Origin: Site-B1 sp963827785
GTDB taxonomy: Bacteria; Bacteroidota; Bacteroidia; Flavobacteriales; Flavobacteriaceae
DNA: 64,000 bases
Reading direction: 5' to 3'
NCBI GenBank assembly: GCA_963827785.1
Contig: CAWHCT010000011.1
Coordinates: forward strand, 217,198-281,197
Shown in pieces: positions 27,989 to 37,554 of this stretch. How positions within the stretch are numbered: position 1 is the first letter of the stretch; every line of letters starts with the position of its first letter. The notes beneath the pieces are model-generated. The model was not told the origin of the DNA and did not search any database. It was given only the letters and a program-made list of their open reading frames with translations. The translations under genes were made by a program, and so were the position numbers.

Positions 27989-28701
27989 TAACCTTTTTTA
28001 GCGACTTCGTAGTTAATGTATTTCTTTTTCATCCATAAATATGCGAAACAATCCATTAAAGGCCCTAGTAGCCTGTTCCAAAGCCCGAATTTAGCCTCAC
28101 CTGCAACGCGTGGAAAATGCTGAACAGGAATTTGTTTGATCTTCCCATTTTGCAATAAGATCATTGCAGGCAGAAATCTATGTAATCCTTTAAACATCGG
28201 TATTCTTTTGGCATATTCTGTTTTAATAACCTTTAAGGGACAACCGGTATCATCCATTCCATCATGTGTGAAACTACGTCGAATTCCATTTGCAATTTTT
28301 GACGACATATTTTTAACAAAGCTGTCCTTTCTGTGGGCTCTGACACCTGTTACAAGATCATATTCTCCAATTTCCTCAAGAAGTAAATTAAAATCTTCAG
28401 GAGCAGTTTGCAGATCGGAATCTATATAACCAACTAATTCAGTGTCAACGGTATCAAAACCCGCTTTTATTGCAGCACTCAAACCTCTATTTTGTTTAAA
28501 ACTCACGAAGCCAAAAGCTTCATTTCTCTTGCAAATATTTTCTATTAATTCCTGGCTTCTGTCCTTAGATCCATCATTAATAAAAAGAATTTTAGTAGGC
28601 TTTTTTGCGATTTTGATATAATTGAGAAGTTCTTTTTCTACTCTAAGTAAATTATCTTGTTCATTGTAAACAGGGACAATAATCGTTAATTGATAATTCA
28701 T
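27988..28701 (-). CDS. GT2 glycosyltransferase, dolichyl-phosphate-mannose-synthase-like
   Basis: This 237-residue GT-A enzyme begins with the GT2 signature TIIVPVYNEQDNL, has FINDGSKDRS near 41-50, and the metal-binding DSDLQTAPED near 94-103. It ends in a basic amphipathic region, without the paired C-terminal helices of ArnC. The family charges undecaprenyl phosphate with a sugar from an NDP donor; the neighbouring GT39 enzyme would then use it. It is the first gene of a three-gene minus-strand operon with a good -7 box 20 bases upstream. Confidence 0.91.
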   Translation of the reverse strand: MNYQLTIIVPVYNEQDNLLRVEKELLNYIKIAKKPTKILFINDGSKDRSQELIENICKRNEAFGFVSFKQNRGLSAAIKAGFDTVDTELVGYIDSDLQTAPEDFNLLLEEIGEYDLVTGVRAHRKDSFVKNMSSKIANGIRRSFTHDGMDDTGCPLKVIKTEYAKRIPMFKGLHRFLPAMILLQNGKIKQIPVQHFPRVAGEAKFGLWNRLLGPLMDCFAYLWMKKKYINYEVAKKG

Positions 28702-28721
28702 TTAGTTCGTTTTAATTTTTG

Positions 28722-28729
28722 CAAAAGTA
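28722..28729 (-). promoter_or_regulatory. -7 promoter element of the GT2-LAB_N-GT39 operon
   Basis: On the minus strand TACTTTTG matches TAnnTTTG exactly, 20 bases upstream of the GT2 start codon. Confidence 0.55.
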
Positions 28730-28751
28730 TTCATTTTTTAAATGTCACTGA

Positions 28752-30302
28752 TCAATAATAAACTAACCAGGTTCCAAATTCTTTTTTATTTTTTAAATAT
28801 TGTTCAATGAATTTAACATAATTTCTAGAATTATCCCGTTTTCTCATGATCACAACGGATTGCGATTCTAAAAGTTTTTGTGATTGGATCTTTCCAGTTT
28901 CAGTTTTTAGATTTATCAAGTTTCTTTCCCAATTTGTATCGGTTTCAAATTGTGTTTCTCTTTGAACAGTATTATGGCCATTATTCAAAGTAATAACATT
29001 CTTGTCAGAATAAAACTCGGTAGAAGCTAAAAGGTAATTGAAAACAAGAATATTTACAGTTTCATTTAAATCTGTATTAATGAATTGGATTGCTTTTTTT
29101 GGTGAATTTAAAGCCGATTCGTTTTGTATTAAAAACTGGGTGCCTGAAACAAGGATGGTAGATCCCAAAATAAATCCTAACATAGCTGTTTTTAGCGGTT
29201 GATTATGTGATCTCATTTTAAAGATAAATACAGTACTGGTCAAAGAAACCATAGAAATAATAATGGCAGTAATTAAATTAAAATTAAAACCAAAATTCAA
29301 AAATCTGATTCCTAAGATCCCAATTAGTAGGACAGTTATAGTGATCAAAATAAATTTATTATACACAAATAACTTCTTTATTGATGAATTATGTAATGCT
29401 TTGGCAGATGCAATTGCCACAAACCCAAATAGAGGTAAAACATATAAAATGAGTTTCGTTTTAAATAGGGAAAAAATAACAACCAAAGACAGTACCGTTA
29501 GAAATATTACAAATTCAATATTTTTTGAGTTTGTAATGTTCTTCCATTTTTTTTTAATGTAATGTCCTAAAATAAAAATCCATGGAAAACCTATAAGAGG
29601 AACTGTAACTAGATAGAACCAAAATGGTTTTGCTCTGTTATATGATTTAGAGGCTATTCTGTTAACTATTTGATCTCTAAAGAAATAATCCCAAAGTTTT
29701 TCATTTTCGAGAACAACCGCAACATACCATGCGGATGCCACGACAAAAAACAAAAGTATTCCTAAAATATGATGAATCTTTAATTTCCAGGATTCCTTAT
29801 TTATTAGTTTATAGATTAGGATAAATACTAGAGGAAAAATTAAAGAAACCGGTCCTTTTATCTCGAAACTAATTCCAAGGCCAAAGTAGAACAGATAGAT
29901 ATAAATTGGTTTATGCGTTTTTAGTTTCCAATTTAGCCATGAATAAATAGAAAGTAAAATAAAGGTGTTCAAATAAGCATCAGTTGTTAAATTTCTCGAA
30001 GAAATTAATACGATAGGTAAAGAAAAATAGATTAATGATGCAGTTAAGGCTATGTCTTTATTCTTGAAAAGAATAATTGCTATTTTATAAATAAGTAATA
30101 ACTGGATAATAACGGCCAATTGCAAGAAAAAACGAGCGCCAAATTCATTAACTCCAAATATTTTATATCCTAAAGCGGTTATTTGATAGGTAATAGGTGG
30201 CTTATGGTAATGATAAATCCCAAGTAGTTTAGGATGAATATAGTCTCTATCATTTACCATTTCTCTACTTATTTCTGCATATCTGGCTTCACTGGTTTCC
30301 AT
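28752..30302 (-). CDS. GT39-family glycosyltransferase; true start probably upstream
   Basis: This 516-residue polytopic glycosyltransferase of the ArnT/PMT type contains METSEARYAEISREMVNDRD and HYHKPPITYQ, the conserved first periplasmic loop. The family normally has a transmembrane helix before this motif. The codons just upstream (30374 down to 30303) are open and encode a hydrophobic segment, FLFLIIAFILLNFNLG, then KWGL, so the gene probably starts earlier. An ATG at 30378-30376 lies one frame off, suggesting a one-base error near 30375. It lies directly upstream of the GT2 operon. Confidence 0.85.
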   Translation of the reverse strand: METSEARYAEISREMVNDRDYIHPKLLGIYHYHKPPITYQITALGYKIFGVNEFGARFFLQLAVIIQLLLIYKIAIILFKNKDIALTASLIYFSLPIVLISSRNLTTDAYLNTFILLSIYSWLNWKLKTHKPIYIYLFYFGLGISFEIKGPVSLIFPLVFILIYKLINKESWKLKIHHILGILLFFVVASAWYVAVVLENEKLWDYFFRDQIVNRIASKSYNRAKPFWFYLVTVPLIGFPWIFILGHYIKKKWKNITNSKNIEFVIFLTVLSLVVIFSLFKTKLILYVLPLFGFVAIASAKALHNSSIKKLFVYNKFILITITVLLIGILGIRFLNFGFNFNLITAIIISMVSLTSTVFIFKMRSHNQPLKTAMLGFILGSTILVSGTQFLIQNESALNSPKKAIQFINTDLNETVNILVFNYLLASTEFYSDKNVITLNNGHNTVQRETQFETDTNWERNLINLKTETGKIQSQKLLESQSVVIMRKRDNSRNYVKFIEQYLKNKKEFGTWLVYY

Positions 30303-30423
30303 TAAACCCCATTTTCCTAAATTAAAGTTTAGAAGTATAAATGCTATGATAAGAAATAAGAAATAGTCTGTAATTCATTATTTTTTCTGTGATAATTTAC
30401 CTGTCTGTAGAATTAAAGAAATA

Positions 30424-30431
30424 CAAAAATA
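30424..30431 (-). promoter_or_regulatory. -7 promoter element of the second GT39 gene
   Basis: On the minus strand TATTTTTG matches TAnnTTTG exactly. It lies 45 bases upstream of the out-of-frame ATG at 30378, in agreement with a translation start there rather than at 30302. Confidence 0.45.
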
Positions 30432-30506
30432 TTCTTTTTTTAACCAATTCTTTAGTTTTCTATATTGATTTAAAAATTGTTTATTTGTGGTCCTAATTCG
30501 GTTTAT

Positions 30507-31448
30507 ATGAAAATATTAGTAACAGGTGCGGTCGGGTTTATTGGTTCTACAACCTCTGAAAGATTAAGATCTTTAGGTCATGAGGTTTATGGAGTAGATA
30601 ATTTCTCACCTTATTACAGTTTAGAATTAAAAAAATTGAATGAAAAAGCCTTAGCCGAAAAAGGGATTAAAGTTATTGAATACGATTTAAGGCATAAAAA
30701 CTTGGCGAAAGTTTTACCAAATGATATTAACTATATATTTCACTACGCTGCACAACCTGGTATTTCAAGTACTTCAACCTTTGAAGATTATTTTGAAAAT
30801 AACATTATTGCAACAAAGAATCTTATTGATTACGCATTAGGATTGCCTGATTTAAAATTGTTTGTGAATATTGGTACTTCTTCAATTTATGGTCTAGAAG
30901 CAACTTTTCCGGAAGACAAAGCACCGAAACCAGCTTCACATTATGGAGTTACTAAATTGGCTGCAGAGCAACTTGTATTGCAAAAAAGTCGTGAGGACCA
31001 AATGAAGGCTTGCTCTTTGAGATTGTATTCAGTTATTGGTCCCAGAGAAAGACCTGAGAAAATGTATACAAAATTAATTGATCTTGGTTTAAAAGGAGAA
31101 GCATTCCCGCTTTTTGAGGGCAGTGAAAAGCATTTAAGAAGTTTTACAGACGTGGATGACATAGTTGATGGTGTTATAAGCGTTATTGGAAGAGAAGAAG
31201 TTGTGGATGGTGAAATAATCAATTTAGGTACCGAAGTAGAGCATACAACTCAAGAAGGAATAGAAGCTGTTGAAAAGATCCTTGGTAAAAAAATAAAAAT
31301 GAATGTTATTCCTAAACGCGCAGGTGACCAACTTAGAACCAAGGCTAATATTGACAAAGCGAGAAAACTACTTGATTACAACCCTCAAACAACACTTTTG
31401 GAAGCTGTTGATAAGCAGGTTAAATGGTATAAAGAAAACTTCCTATAA
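30507..31448 (+). CDS. NAD-dependent sugar epimerase (UDP-glucuronate 4-epimerase-like)
   Basis: This extended short-chain dehydrogenase of 313 residues starts at ATG 30507 (MKILVTGAVGFIGS, glycine-rich NAD loop). An in-frame TTG at 30477 would add ten unrelated residues. The catalytic Ser/Tyr/Lys appear in NIGTSSIYG and HYGVTKLAAEQ. It matches UDP-glucuronate 4-epimerase or UDP-glucose 4-epimerase enzymes; the exact sugar is not readable. It converges with meaB, overlapping it by 6 bases. It could supply NDP-sugars to the neighbouring GT operon or to the polysaccharide locus at 41 kb. Confidence 0.88.
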   Translation: MKILVTGAVGFIGSTTSERLRSLGHEVYGVDNFSPYYSLELKKLNEKALAEKGIKVIEYDLRHKNLAKVLPNDINYIFHYAAQPGISSTSTFEDYFENNIIATKNLIDYALGLPDLKLFVNIGTSSIYGLEATFPEDKAPKPASHYGVTKLAAEQLVLQKSREDQMKACSLRLYSVIGPRERPEKMYTKLIDLGLKGEAFPLFEGSEKHLRSFTDVDDIVDGVISVIGREEVVDGEIINLGTEVEHTTQEGIEAVEKILGKKIKMNVIPKRAGDQLRTKANIDKARKLLDYNPQTTLLEAVDKQVKWYKENFL

Positions 31449-32366
31449 GTCTCTTTTTAATTGAAGTAAATAATATGCAGCTGCAAAAGGAGTAGTTTTA
31501 TTGGTTTCAATTAAATACAACTGGTTTTTTAATTCATTTTTGACTTTTGAATGATTAAAAAAATCATTTTTTAACTGTTCTTCAATGGTTTGAAGCAGCC
31601 AAAATTTGTTTTGATCTTGTCTTTTTTTCTGAAAGAAATTATTTTTTTTAGTTAAATCAATATATTCCAAAATCAAATTCCAGATCTCATCAATTCCTGT
31701 CTTCTCTATTGCACTACATAACGTTACTTTTGGTTGCCATTTCGATTCTTTTGCAGGATAGAAGTGCAATGCTCTGTTAAATTCTGTCTTAGCTAAATTT
31801 GCCTGCTTAAGATTATCACCGTCAGCTTTATTAATGGCTATGGCATCCGCCATTTCAATAATACCTCGTTTTATTCCTTGTAATTCATCGCCAGCACCAG
31901 CCAATTTTAATAATAAAAAGAAATCCACCATACTATGAACAGCGGTTTCACTTTGGCCTACACCAACCGTTTCAATAATAATTGTATCAAAACCGGCAGC
32001 TTCACATAGAATTATTGTTTCACGTGTTTTTCGTGCTACACCGCCTAAAGAATCTCCGGAAGGGGAAGGACGTATGAATGCATTTTTATCTTTTACCAGA
32101 TCTTCCATTCTGGTTTTATCTCCAAGAATACTGCCTTTAGTTATTGTACTGCTTGGATCTACGGCCAAAACTGCCACTTTTTTTCCTCGCTTTGTAAGAT
32201 GCTTTCCAAACGATTCAATAAAAGTACTTTTACCAACTCCGGGAACTCCTGTAATTCCTATACGAATCGACTTATTAGCATGAGGTAAGCATTTTTTAAT
32301 TACATCATTTGCCTTACCTAAATGCTCCGGATTCTTGCTTTCAATCAAAGTTATGGCTCTACTCAA
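31443..32366 (-). CDS. meaB: Methylmalonyl-CoA mutase-associated GTPase MeaB; N-terminus incomplete as assembled
   Basis: MeaB is a G3E-type GTPase chaperone that loads and protects the adenosylcobalamin of methylmalonyl-CoA mutase. From the TTG at 32366 the protein has 307 residues with the P-loop GITGVPGVGKST at 38-49, the AVDPSS motif, ETVGVGQSE and NKAD. The same frame stays open upstream to about 32528 and encodes a recognisable extension (QPSTDELINAILVGD) without a start codon. A TTG at 32532 in the adjacent frame begins a Lys-rich peptide, so a one-base indel near 32490-32500 is likely. Mutase genes are not in the window. Confidence 0.9.
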   Translation of the reverse strand: MSRAITLIESKNPEHLGKANDVIKKCLPHANKSIRIGITGVPGVGKSTFIESFGKHLTKRGKKVAVLAVDPSSTITKGSILGDKTRMEDLVKDKNAFIRPSPSGDSLGGVARKTRETIILCEAAGFDTIIIETVGVGQSETAVHSMVDFFLLLKLAGAGDELQGIKRGIIEMADAIAINKADGDNLKQANLAKTEFNRALHFYPAKESKWQPKVTLCSAIEKTGIDEIWNLILEYIDLTKKNNFFQKKRQDQNKFWLLQTIEEQLKNDFFNHSKVKNELKNQLYLIETNKTTPFAAAYYLLQLKRDL

Positions 32367-32571
32367 CGCTGTTATATCGCCAACTAGAATTGCATTGATT
32401 AATTCATCAGTTGAGGGTTGAGATTTTCTTTTTTTCTGAATATTGGATATAGAAAAATCGTTAGTTATTTCAGGATTATTAACTCCATCAATGTTCTTTA
32501 ATGGCGCTTTTGTTTGTTTTGCGTTTAGTCAAGCTTATAAATGAATTAGTTACTAAAAGTAGTAAATTCGT

Positions 32572-32976
32572 TTATTTCTTAATGAATTTTGATTGGACTA
32601 AATTTCTTGCAAGGAAAAAAGCCAGGATTACTCCTAATAAATCCAGCACAATAAACCAAATTGGAGAAGGGATCATAACCAAGTTTGCGATGGTAGCAAG
32701 AATCATTAAACCTCCAACAATATATGACGGTATTAGGGATTTTTTTGAGATGAAACCAGCTAAGATCATACCGGAAAAAGCTCCAATAGCATGGGCAATT
32801 ATCACAAATAGCATACTTCCCTTTGGTATCAGATCAATATTTTGCTTTAAGGATTCCGGATCCATAGGATCAATGCTATCCGGTAATGGAAAAAAATTCC
32901 ATCCCAGTTGTTCTATTAAATAAACAACTGAGCTTGCTACTATGAATCCTGCGATGGTTGCTAAGACATTTTTCAT
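32572..32976 (-). CDS. Small four-helix membrane protein of unknown function
   Basis: This 134-residue protein has four hydrophobic segments (about 5-22, 55-76, 85-103 and 108-125). The loop after TM1 is rich in Pro and Asp (PLPDSIDPMDPESLKQN). It resembles uncharacterised four-TM proteins of Bacteroidota and carries no catalytic motif I recognise. It lies between meaB and secA on the same strand; the secA terminator separates it from secA, so it probably has its own promoter. Confidence 0.75.
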   Translation of the reverse strand: MKNVLATIAGFIVASSVVYLIEQLGWNFFPLPDSIDPMDPESLKQNIDLIPKGSMLFVIIAHAIGAFSGMILAGFISKKSLIPSYIVGGLMILATIANLVMIPSPIWFIVLDLLGVILAFFLARNLVQSKFIKK

Positions 32977-33010
32977 AATTAATAGTATTTAGTTAGTTAT
33001 TGAAAGATAA

Positions 33011-33044
33011 TAAAAAAAATCCTGAAGAGTAATCTTCAGGATTT
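33011..33044 (-). terminator. Terminator of secA
   Basis: AAAATCCTGAAGA and TCTTCAGGATTTT form a 13-bp stem around GTAA, with an A8 run (T8 on the minus strand) on the distal side, downstream of the secA stop. Confidence 0.88.
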
Positions 33045-33074
33045 TAGGAATTTATTTTTGATTTCATAGAAGGG

Positions 33075-36000
33075 TTACTCATCAATTAAAACCCAATCTC
33101 CTTTGTTTATAAGTGGCTCAGCTTGTTTATATTTCAATGTCTTATTTTCGCCACTCATTACGTGTTTTATTGTAACACGATCATTTCTTCCAATTTTTGG
33201 TCTGTCACGAACTATCGTTTCAATCACTTGTTGCTGTTTTTGAGTGTTTCCTGCTGCTCTACTTTGAGCAGAACGTTCATCCAAATTAGGAATTTCTTCT
33301 TTTTTTGTTTCTAATTTCTCTCTTTTTCTAGCTCTGGCTTCCTGAATAGTATCCTTGGTTTCTTGAGGTAACTCCCCTTTGAACAAGAAAGAGATCACAT
33401 CTTTGTTAACTTCTTCGATCATGCCTTTAAATAGCTCAAAAGCCTCAAACTTATAGATTAACAGAGGATCTTTTTGTTCGTGAACTGCTAATTGTACGGA
33501 TTGTTTAAGCTCATCCATTTTACGCAAATGGGTTTTCCAAGAGTCATCAAGAATTGCCAGTGTTATATTCTTTTCAAAATCTGTTATTAATTGCTTACCT
33601 TTTGATTCATAGGCTTTTTCAAGATCGGTAATTACTTGAAGTGTTTTTACACCATCTGTAAATGGTACTACAATGCGTTTGTATTGATTGCCTTGAGTTT
33701 CATATACGTTCTTCACAACCGGATAAGCCAATTCGGCGTTGCGCTCCATTTTATCAACATAGTGATCAAATGCCGCATGATAGATCTTTCCTGCAATTTC
33801 CTGAACTGAAAGTTTAGAAAATTCACTTTCAGTTATAGGTGAACTCATTGAAAAATATCGAATCAATTCGAATTCAAAATTCTTAAAGTCATTAGCATCT
33901 TTATTCCTTTCGGCAATTATTTCAGAAGTGTCGTAAATCATGTTTGCTATGTCTACCCTTAATCTCTCGCCAAACAATGCATGAAAACGACGTTTATAAA
34001 CTACCTCCCTTTGAGCATTCATAACATCATCATACTCCAATAATCTTTTACGAACACCAAAGTTGTTTTCTTCCACTTTTTTCTGAGCACGTTCTATTGA
34101 TTTTGATATCATGGAATGTTGAATAACTTCACCTTCCTTCAATCCCATTCTATCCATCATTTTAGCAATACGTTCACTACCAAATAAACGCATTAAATTA
34201 TCTTCTAGAGATACATAAAATTGCGAACTACCTGGATCTCCCTGACGACCTGCACGACCTCGTAACTGTCTGTCCACACGCCTTGAATCATGACGCTCAG
34301 TACCAACAATGGCTAATCCGCCAGCTTTTTTTACTTCTTCAGATAATTTAATATCTGTACCACGACCGGCCATATTAGTTGCTATTGTCACCTGACCAGA
34401 TTGGCCTGCTTCGGCAACAATATCTGCTTCTTTTTTATGAAGTTTAGCATTAAGGACATTATGAGGAACCTTTCTGATGCTAAGCATTTTACTTAATAAC
34501 TCACATATTTCCACTGATGTAGTACCTATTAGAATAGGGCGACCTGCTTGAGATAGTTTAGTAACTTCATCTATAACGGCGTTATATTTTTCACGTTTTG
34601 TCTTATAAACAAGGTCCTCCTTGTCATCTCTGGCAATAGGTCTGTTTGTTGGAATTTCAACCACATCTAACTTATATATTTCCCAAAGCTCACCTGCTTC
34701 TGTTACTGCTGTACCGGTCATACCGGAAAGTTTGCGATACATACGGAAATAGTTTTGGAGGGTAATGGTTGCATAAGTTTGAGTAGCATCTTCAATTTTT
34801 ACATTTTCCTTGGCTTCAATTGCCTGATGCAACCCATCGCTATAACGTCTTCCGTCCATAATACGACCCGTTTGCTCATCAACGATCATAACTTTATTCT
34901 CAATAACAACATATTGAATATCTTTTTCAAATAGGGCATAGGCCTTTAAAAGCTGATTTAGAGTATGAATTCTTTCTGATTTCACTCCAAATTCTTTAAA
35001 TAATTCCTCTTTTAGTTCTGCTTCTTTTTCAAGGGGTAGATTTTGATCCTCAATTTTCCCAATTTCAATCCCAATTTCCGGCATTACAAAAAAGTCTGGA
35101 TTTTCTTTACCTGAAAGATATTCTACTCCTTTGTCTGATAATTCAATTTGATTGTTCTTTTCATCGATAACATAATATAATTCGGCATCAACTTTAGGCA
35201 TTTCCCTGTTGTTATCCTGCATATAGAAGTTTTCTGTTTTTTGAAGTAACTGCTTGACTCCCTCTTCACTTAAGAACTTAATAAGAGCCTTGTTTTTTGG
35301 AATTCCTCTAAAAACCCTTAATAATTGGAAACCGCCTTCTTTTTCATCACCTTCAGCGATTAGTTTTTTAGCTTCGGCTAAGACTCCTGTAAGATATTTT
35401 CTTTGAACATTTACAATATCATCAACTTTAGGTTTAAGTTCATTGAATTCGTGCCTATCACCTTCCGGAATTTGACCTGAGATGATCAAAGGTGTTCTTG
35501 CGTCATCCACTAAAACCGAATCCACCTCATCCACAATAGCATAATGATGAGGTCGCTGTACTAAATCATCTATGGAGTTGGCCATATTATCCCTTAAGTA
35601 ATCAAAACCAAACTCGTTGTTAGTTCCATAAGTAATATCGGAATTATAAGCTTTTTTTCGAGCGGCAGAATTAGGCTGGTGTTTGTCAATACAATCTACG
35701 CTTAAGCCATGAAATTCGAAATATAGGAGCCATCCAAGCACTATCACGTTTTGCAAGGTAATCATTAACGGTAACCAAGTGAACTCCTTTGCCTGATAAG
35801 GCATTTAAGTACATTGGCAGAGTAGCAACTAATGTTTTACCTTCACCCGTTTGCATTTCTGCAATTTTCCCCTGATGCAATGCAACGCCACCTATTAATT
35901 GAACATCATAAGGCACCATATCCCAAACAATAGGTTTTCCAGCTGCATCCCATGAATTAGACCAAACAGCAAGATCATCTTCTAAAGTAACATAATCTTT

Positions 36001-36430
36001 TGTGCCTGATATTTCTCTGTCAAATGTACTGGCCTTAACTGTTATAGTTGGATTTTCTTTAAATCGTTTGGTAGTTTCTTTAATTACTGCGAAAGCTTCA
36101 GCCATGATTTCGTTAAGTTTATCTTCCGTAACTTTATATGACTGATCTTTTATTTTGTCAATTTCATTATAGATATCTTCTCTTTTGTCAATATCTTCAG
36201 TGGTTTCTGCCTCTTGAATTAATTGTTTTATGTTATCTTCATATTCTTTCCTGGCATCGTTGAATTCTTTGTTTAAATTCGTTTGTTTTCGCCCTTAACT
36301 CATCATTTGATAAGGCTTCAAACTCTGATTCGAATGCTTTTACCTGGTTAACTATAGGTGAGAGGGCTTTGACATCTTGTTTTGATTTGTCACCCACAAA
36401 CACTTTTAATACTGAATTTAAAAAACTCAT
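33075..36430 (-). CDS. secA: Preprotein translocase ATPase SecA (two frameshifts as assembled)
   Basis: SecA drives protein export through SecYEG. Repaired, the gene encodes about 1117 residues, the usual flavobacterial length. Visible features are MQTGEGKTLVATLP (Walker A), VDEVDSVLVDDARTPLIISG, TIATNMAGRGTDIKL, RQLRGRAGRQGDPGSSQFY and the C-terminal linker. The frame breaks at about 36268 (after NEFKQRI, extra C, then NDARKEYED) and about 35717 (WMAPIF, extra C, then EFHGLSVDC). Both are single-base insertions and the gene is essential, so assembly error is the natural explanation. The zinc-binding C-terminal tail of enterobacterial SecA is absent. Confidence 0.95.
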
Positions 36431-36451
36431 GTGTTCTTAATTTTATGTTTA

Positions 36452-36469
36452 AATCAGCTTGAGCTGATT
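36452..36469 (-). promoter_or_regulatory. Perfect inverted repeat in the secA leader
   Basis: AATCAGCT, two bases, AGCTGATT lies between the -7 box at 36506 and the secA start at 36430. It could form an RNA hairpin about 21 bases before the start codon or be a dyad operator. It has no T tract, so it is not a terminator. Confidence 0.5.
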
Positions 36470-36505
36470 GATTTTACTATGTTTTGTTTTGCTTTTAAAG
36501 TGGAT

Positions 36506-36513
36506 CAAAGATA
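36506..36513 (-). promoter_or_regulatory. -7 promoter element of secA
   Basis: On the minus strand TATCTTTG matches TAnnTTTG exactly, 75 bases upstream of the secA start. The resulting leader is longer than those of other genes in the window. Confidence 0.5.
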
Positions 36514-36547
36514 CATTTTGTGATGTGTTAATTGAAACAAAAGCGTA

Positions 36548-36576
36548 TAAAAAAAGTCTCAAACATGAGACTTTTA
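36548..36576 (-). terminator. Terminator of the DUF2795 gene
   Basis: AAAAGTCTCA and TGAGACTTTT form a 10-bp stem around AACA. An A run adjoins the lower-coordinate arm, giving a T tract for minus-strand transcription from the DUF2795 gene. Confidence 0.82.
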
Positions 36577-36594
36577 ACTAAATTTTAATACTTA

Positions 36595-36816
36595 TTAATA
36601 TTCGTCCTCATTCCAGAGGTAATCTTCATCGGTTGGATAATCTGACCAAATCTCTTCAATCGAATCGTAAGAATCACCTTCATCTTCAATAGCCTGCAGA
36701 TTTTCGACAACTTCTAAAGGAGCTCCGGTTCTAATTGCATAATCAATTAATTCATCTTTTGTTGCCGGCCAAGGTGCATCACTTAAATAAGATGCTAATT
36801 CTAATGTCCAATACAT
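36595..36816 (-). CDS. DUF2795 domain-containing small acidic protein
   Basis: This 73-residue acidic protein contains the DUF2795 core (LASYLSDAPWPATKDELIDYA near 7-27) and a highly acidic tail rich in Asp, Glu and Trp/Tyr (DYPTDEDYLWNEDEY). The family is short, widespread and uncharacterised. It is a monocistronic gene with its own TATTTTTG box upstream and a terminator downstream. The start MYWTLELAS matches the conserved N-terminus. Confidence 0.88.
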   Translation of the reverse strand: MYWTLELASYLSDAPWPATKDELIDYAIRTGAPLEVVENLQAIEDEGDSYDSIEEIWSDYPTDEDYLWNEDEY

Positions 36817-36839
36817 TTGTAATACATTTAAATTTTTTG

Positions 36840-36847
36840 CAAAAATA
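36840..36847 (-). promoter_or_regulatory. -7 promoter element of the DUF2795 gene
   Basis: On the minus strand TATTTTTG matches TAnnTTTG exactly, 23 bases upstream of the start codon. Confidence 0.5.
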
Positions 36848-36977
36848 AATTTTTAGTTGGTATAAGCAAGAAAAAATCCAATTAATTAAAACAATAATTT
36901 TAAGAACGTATTAGTTTCTCGGAAACTTGCTTAACCTAACATTTTTTGCAGGGTTAATATTAAAGACTAAGTTGAAT

Positions 36978-37554
36978 TTATTCTATTTTTTTCGGAATCC
37001 ATTTAACCTCGTCTGCTTGAAGGTCATGTGACAACTTTCGTGCCAAGACAAATAAGTAGTCCGATAACCGGTTTAGATAGGTTAGTGTTTCAGGCTGAAA
37101 AGGCTCTATATCGTTCAAAGCTACAGCTAATACGTTCTGCTCTTCTGCAAACTCCTCGGGCAATATGACAGAATGACACCGTTTGGTGCCCACCGGGAAG
37201 AATAAAGTTGGTCATTGGAGGCAGGCTATCATTCATTTTGTCAATTTCTTTTTCTAATAATTCAATATCACCTGATGTTATTTTTGGAATGTTCAACCGT
37301 TCTTTCCCACTTTTTAGAATGGCTTTCTTAGGATCGGTTGCCAGGATAGCACCAACAGTGAATAATTTGTCTTGAACGGAAATGAGGACATTTTTATAGT
37401 GAGGATCCATGTTTTGATCTCTTACGAGACCTATGTGAGAATTAAGTTCATCAACAGTTCCATAACTCTCAATTCTTATATGATGTTTAGAAACTCGTGT
37501 ACCTCCAAATAATGAAGTGGTTCCATTATCTCCTGTTTTAGTGTAGATTTTCAT
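36978..37554 (-). CDS. Cob(I)alamin adenosyltransferase, PduO type (frameshifted as assembled)
   Basis: This enzyme transfers adenosyl from ATP to cob(I)alamin to give adenosylcobalamin. The 191-residue repaired product has the PduO/MMAB pattern: KIYTKTGDNGTTSLFGG near 2-18, VDELNSHIGLVRD near 34-46, FILPGG and HIARGVCRRAER near 118-140, and LNRLSDYLFVLARKLSHD. The frame breaks at about 37130; removing one base after CRRAERI gives AVALNDIEPF and restores the family sequence. With meaB 5 kb away it suggests methylmalonyl-CoA mutase elsewhere in the genome. It is probably co-transcribed with the ABC ATPase at 37702. Confidence 0.92.

Noticed and set aside
33075..36430. secA read as a pseudogene or as three separate genes
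   Set aside because: Two single-base removals restore a full-length SecA; loss of this essential gene is implausible without a second copy.
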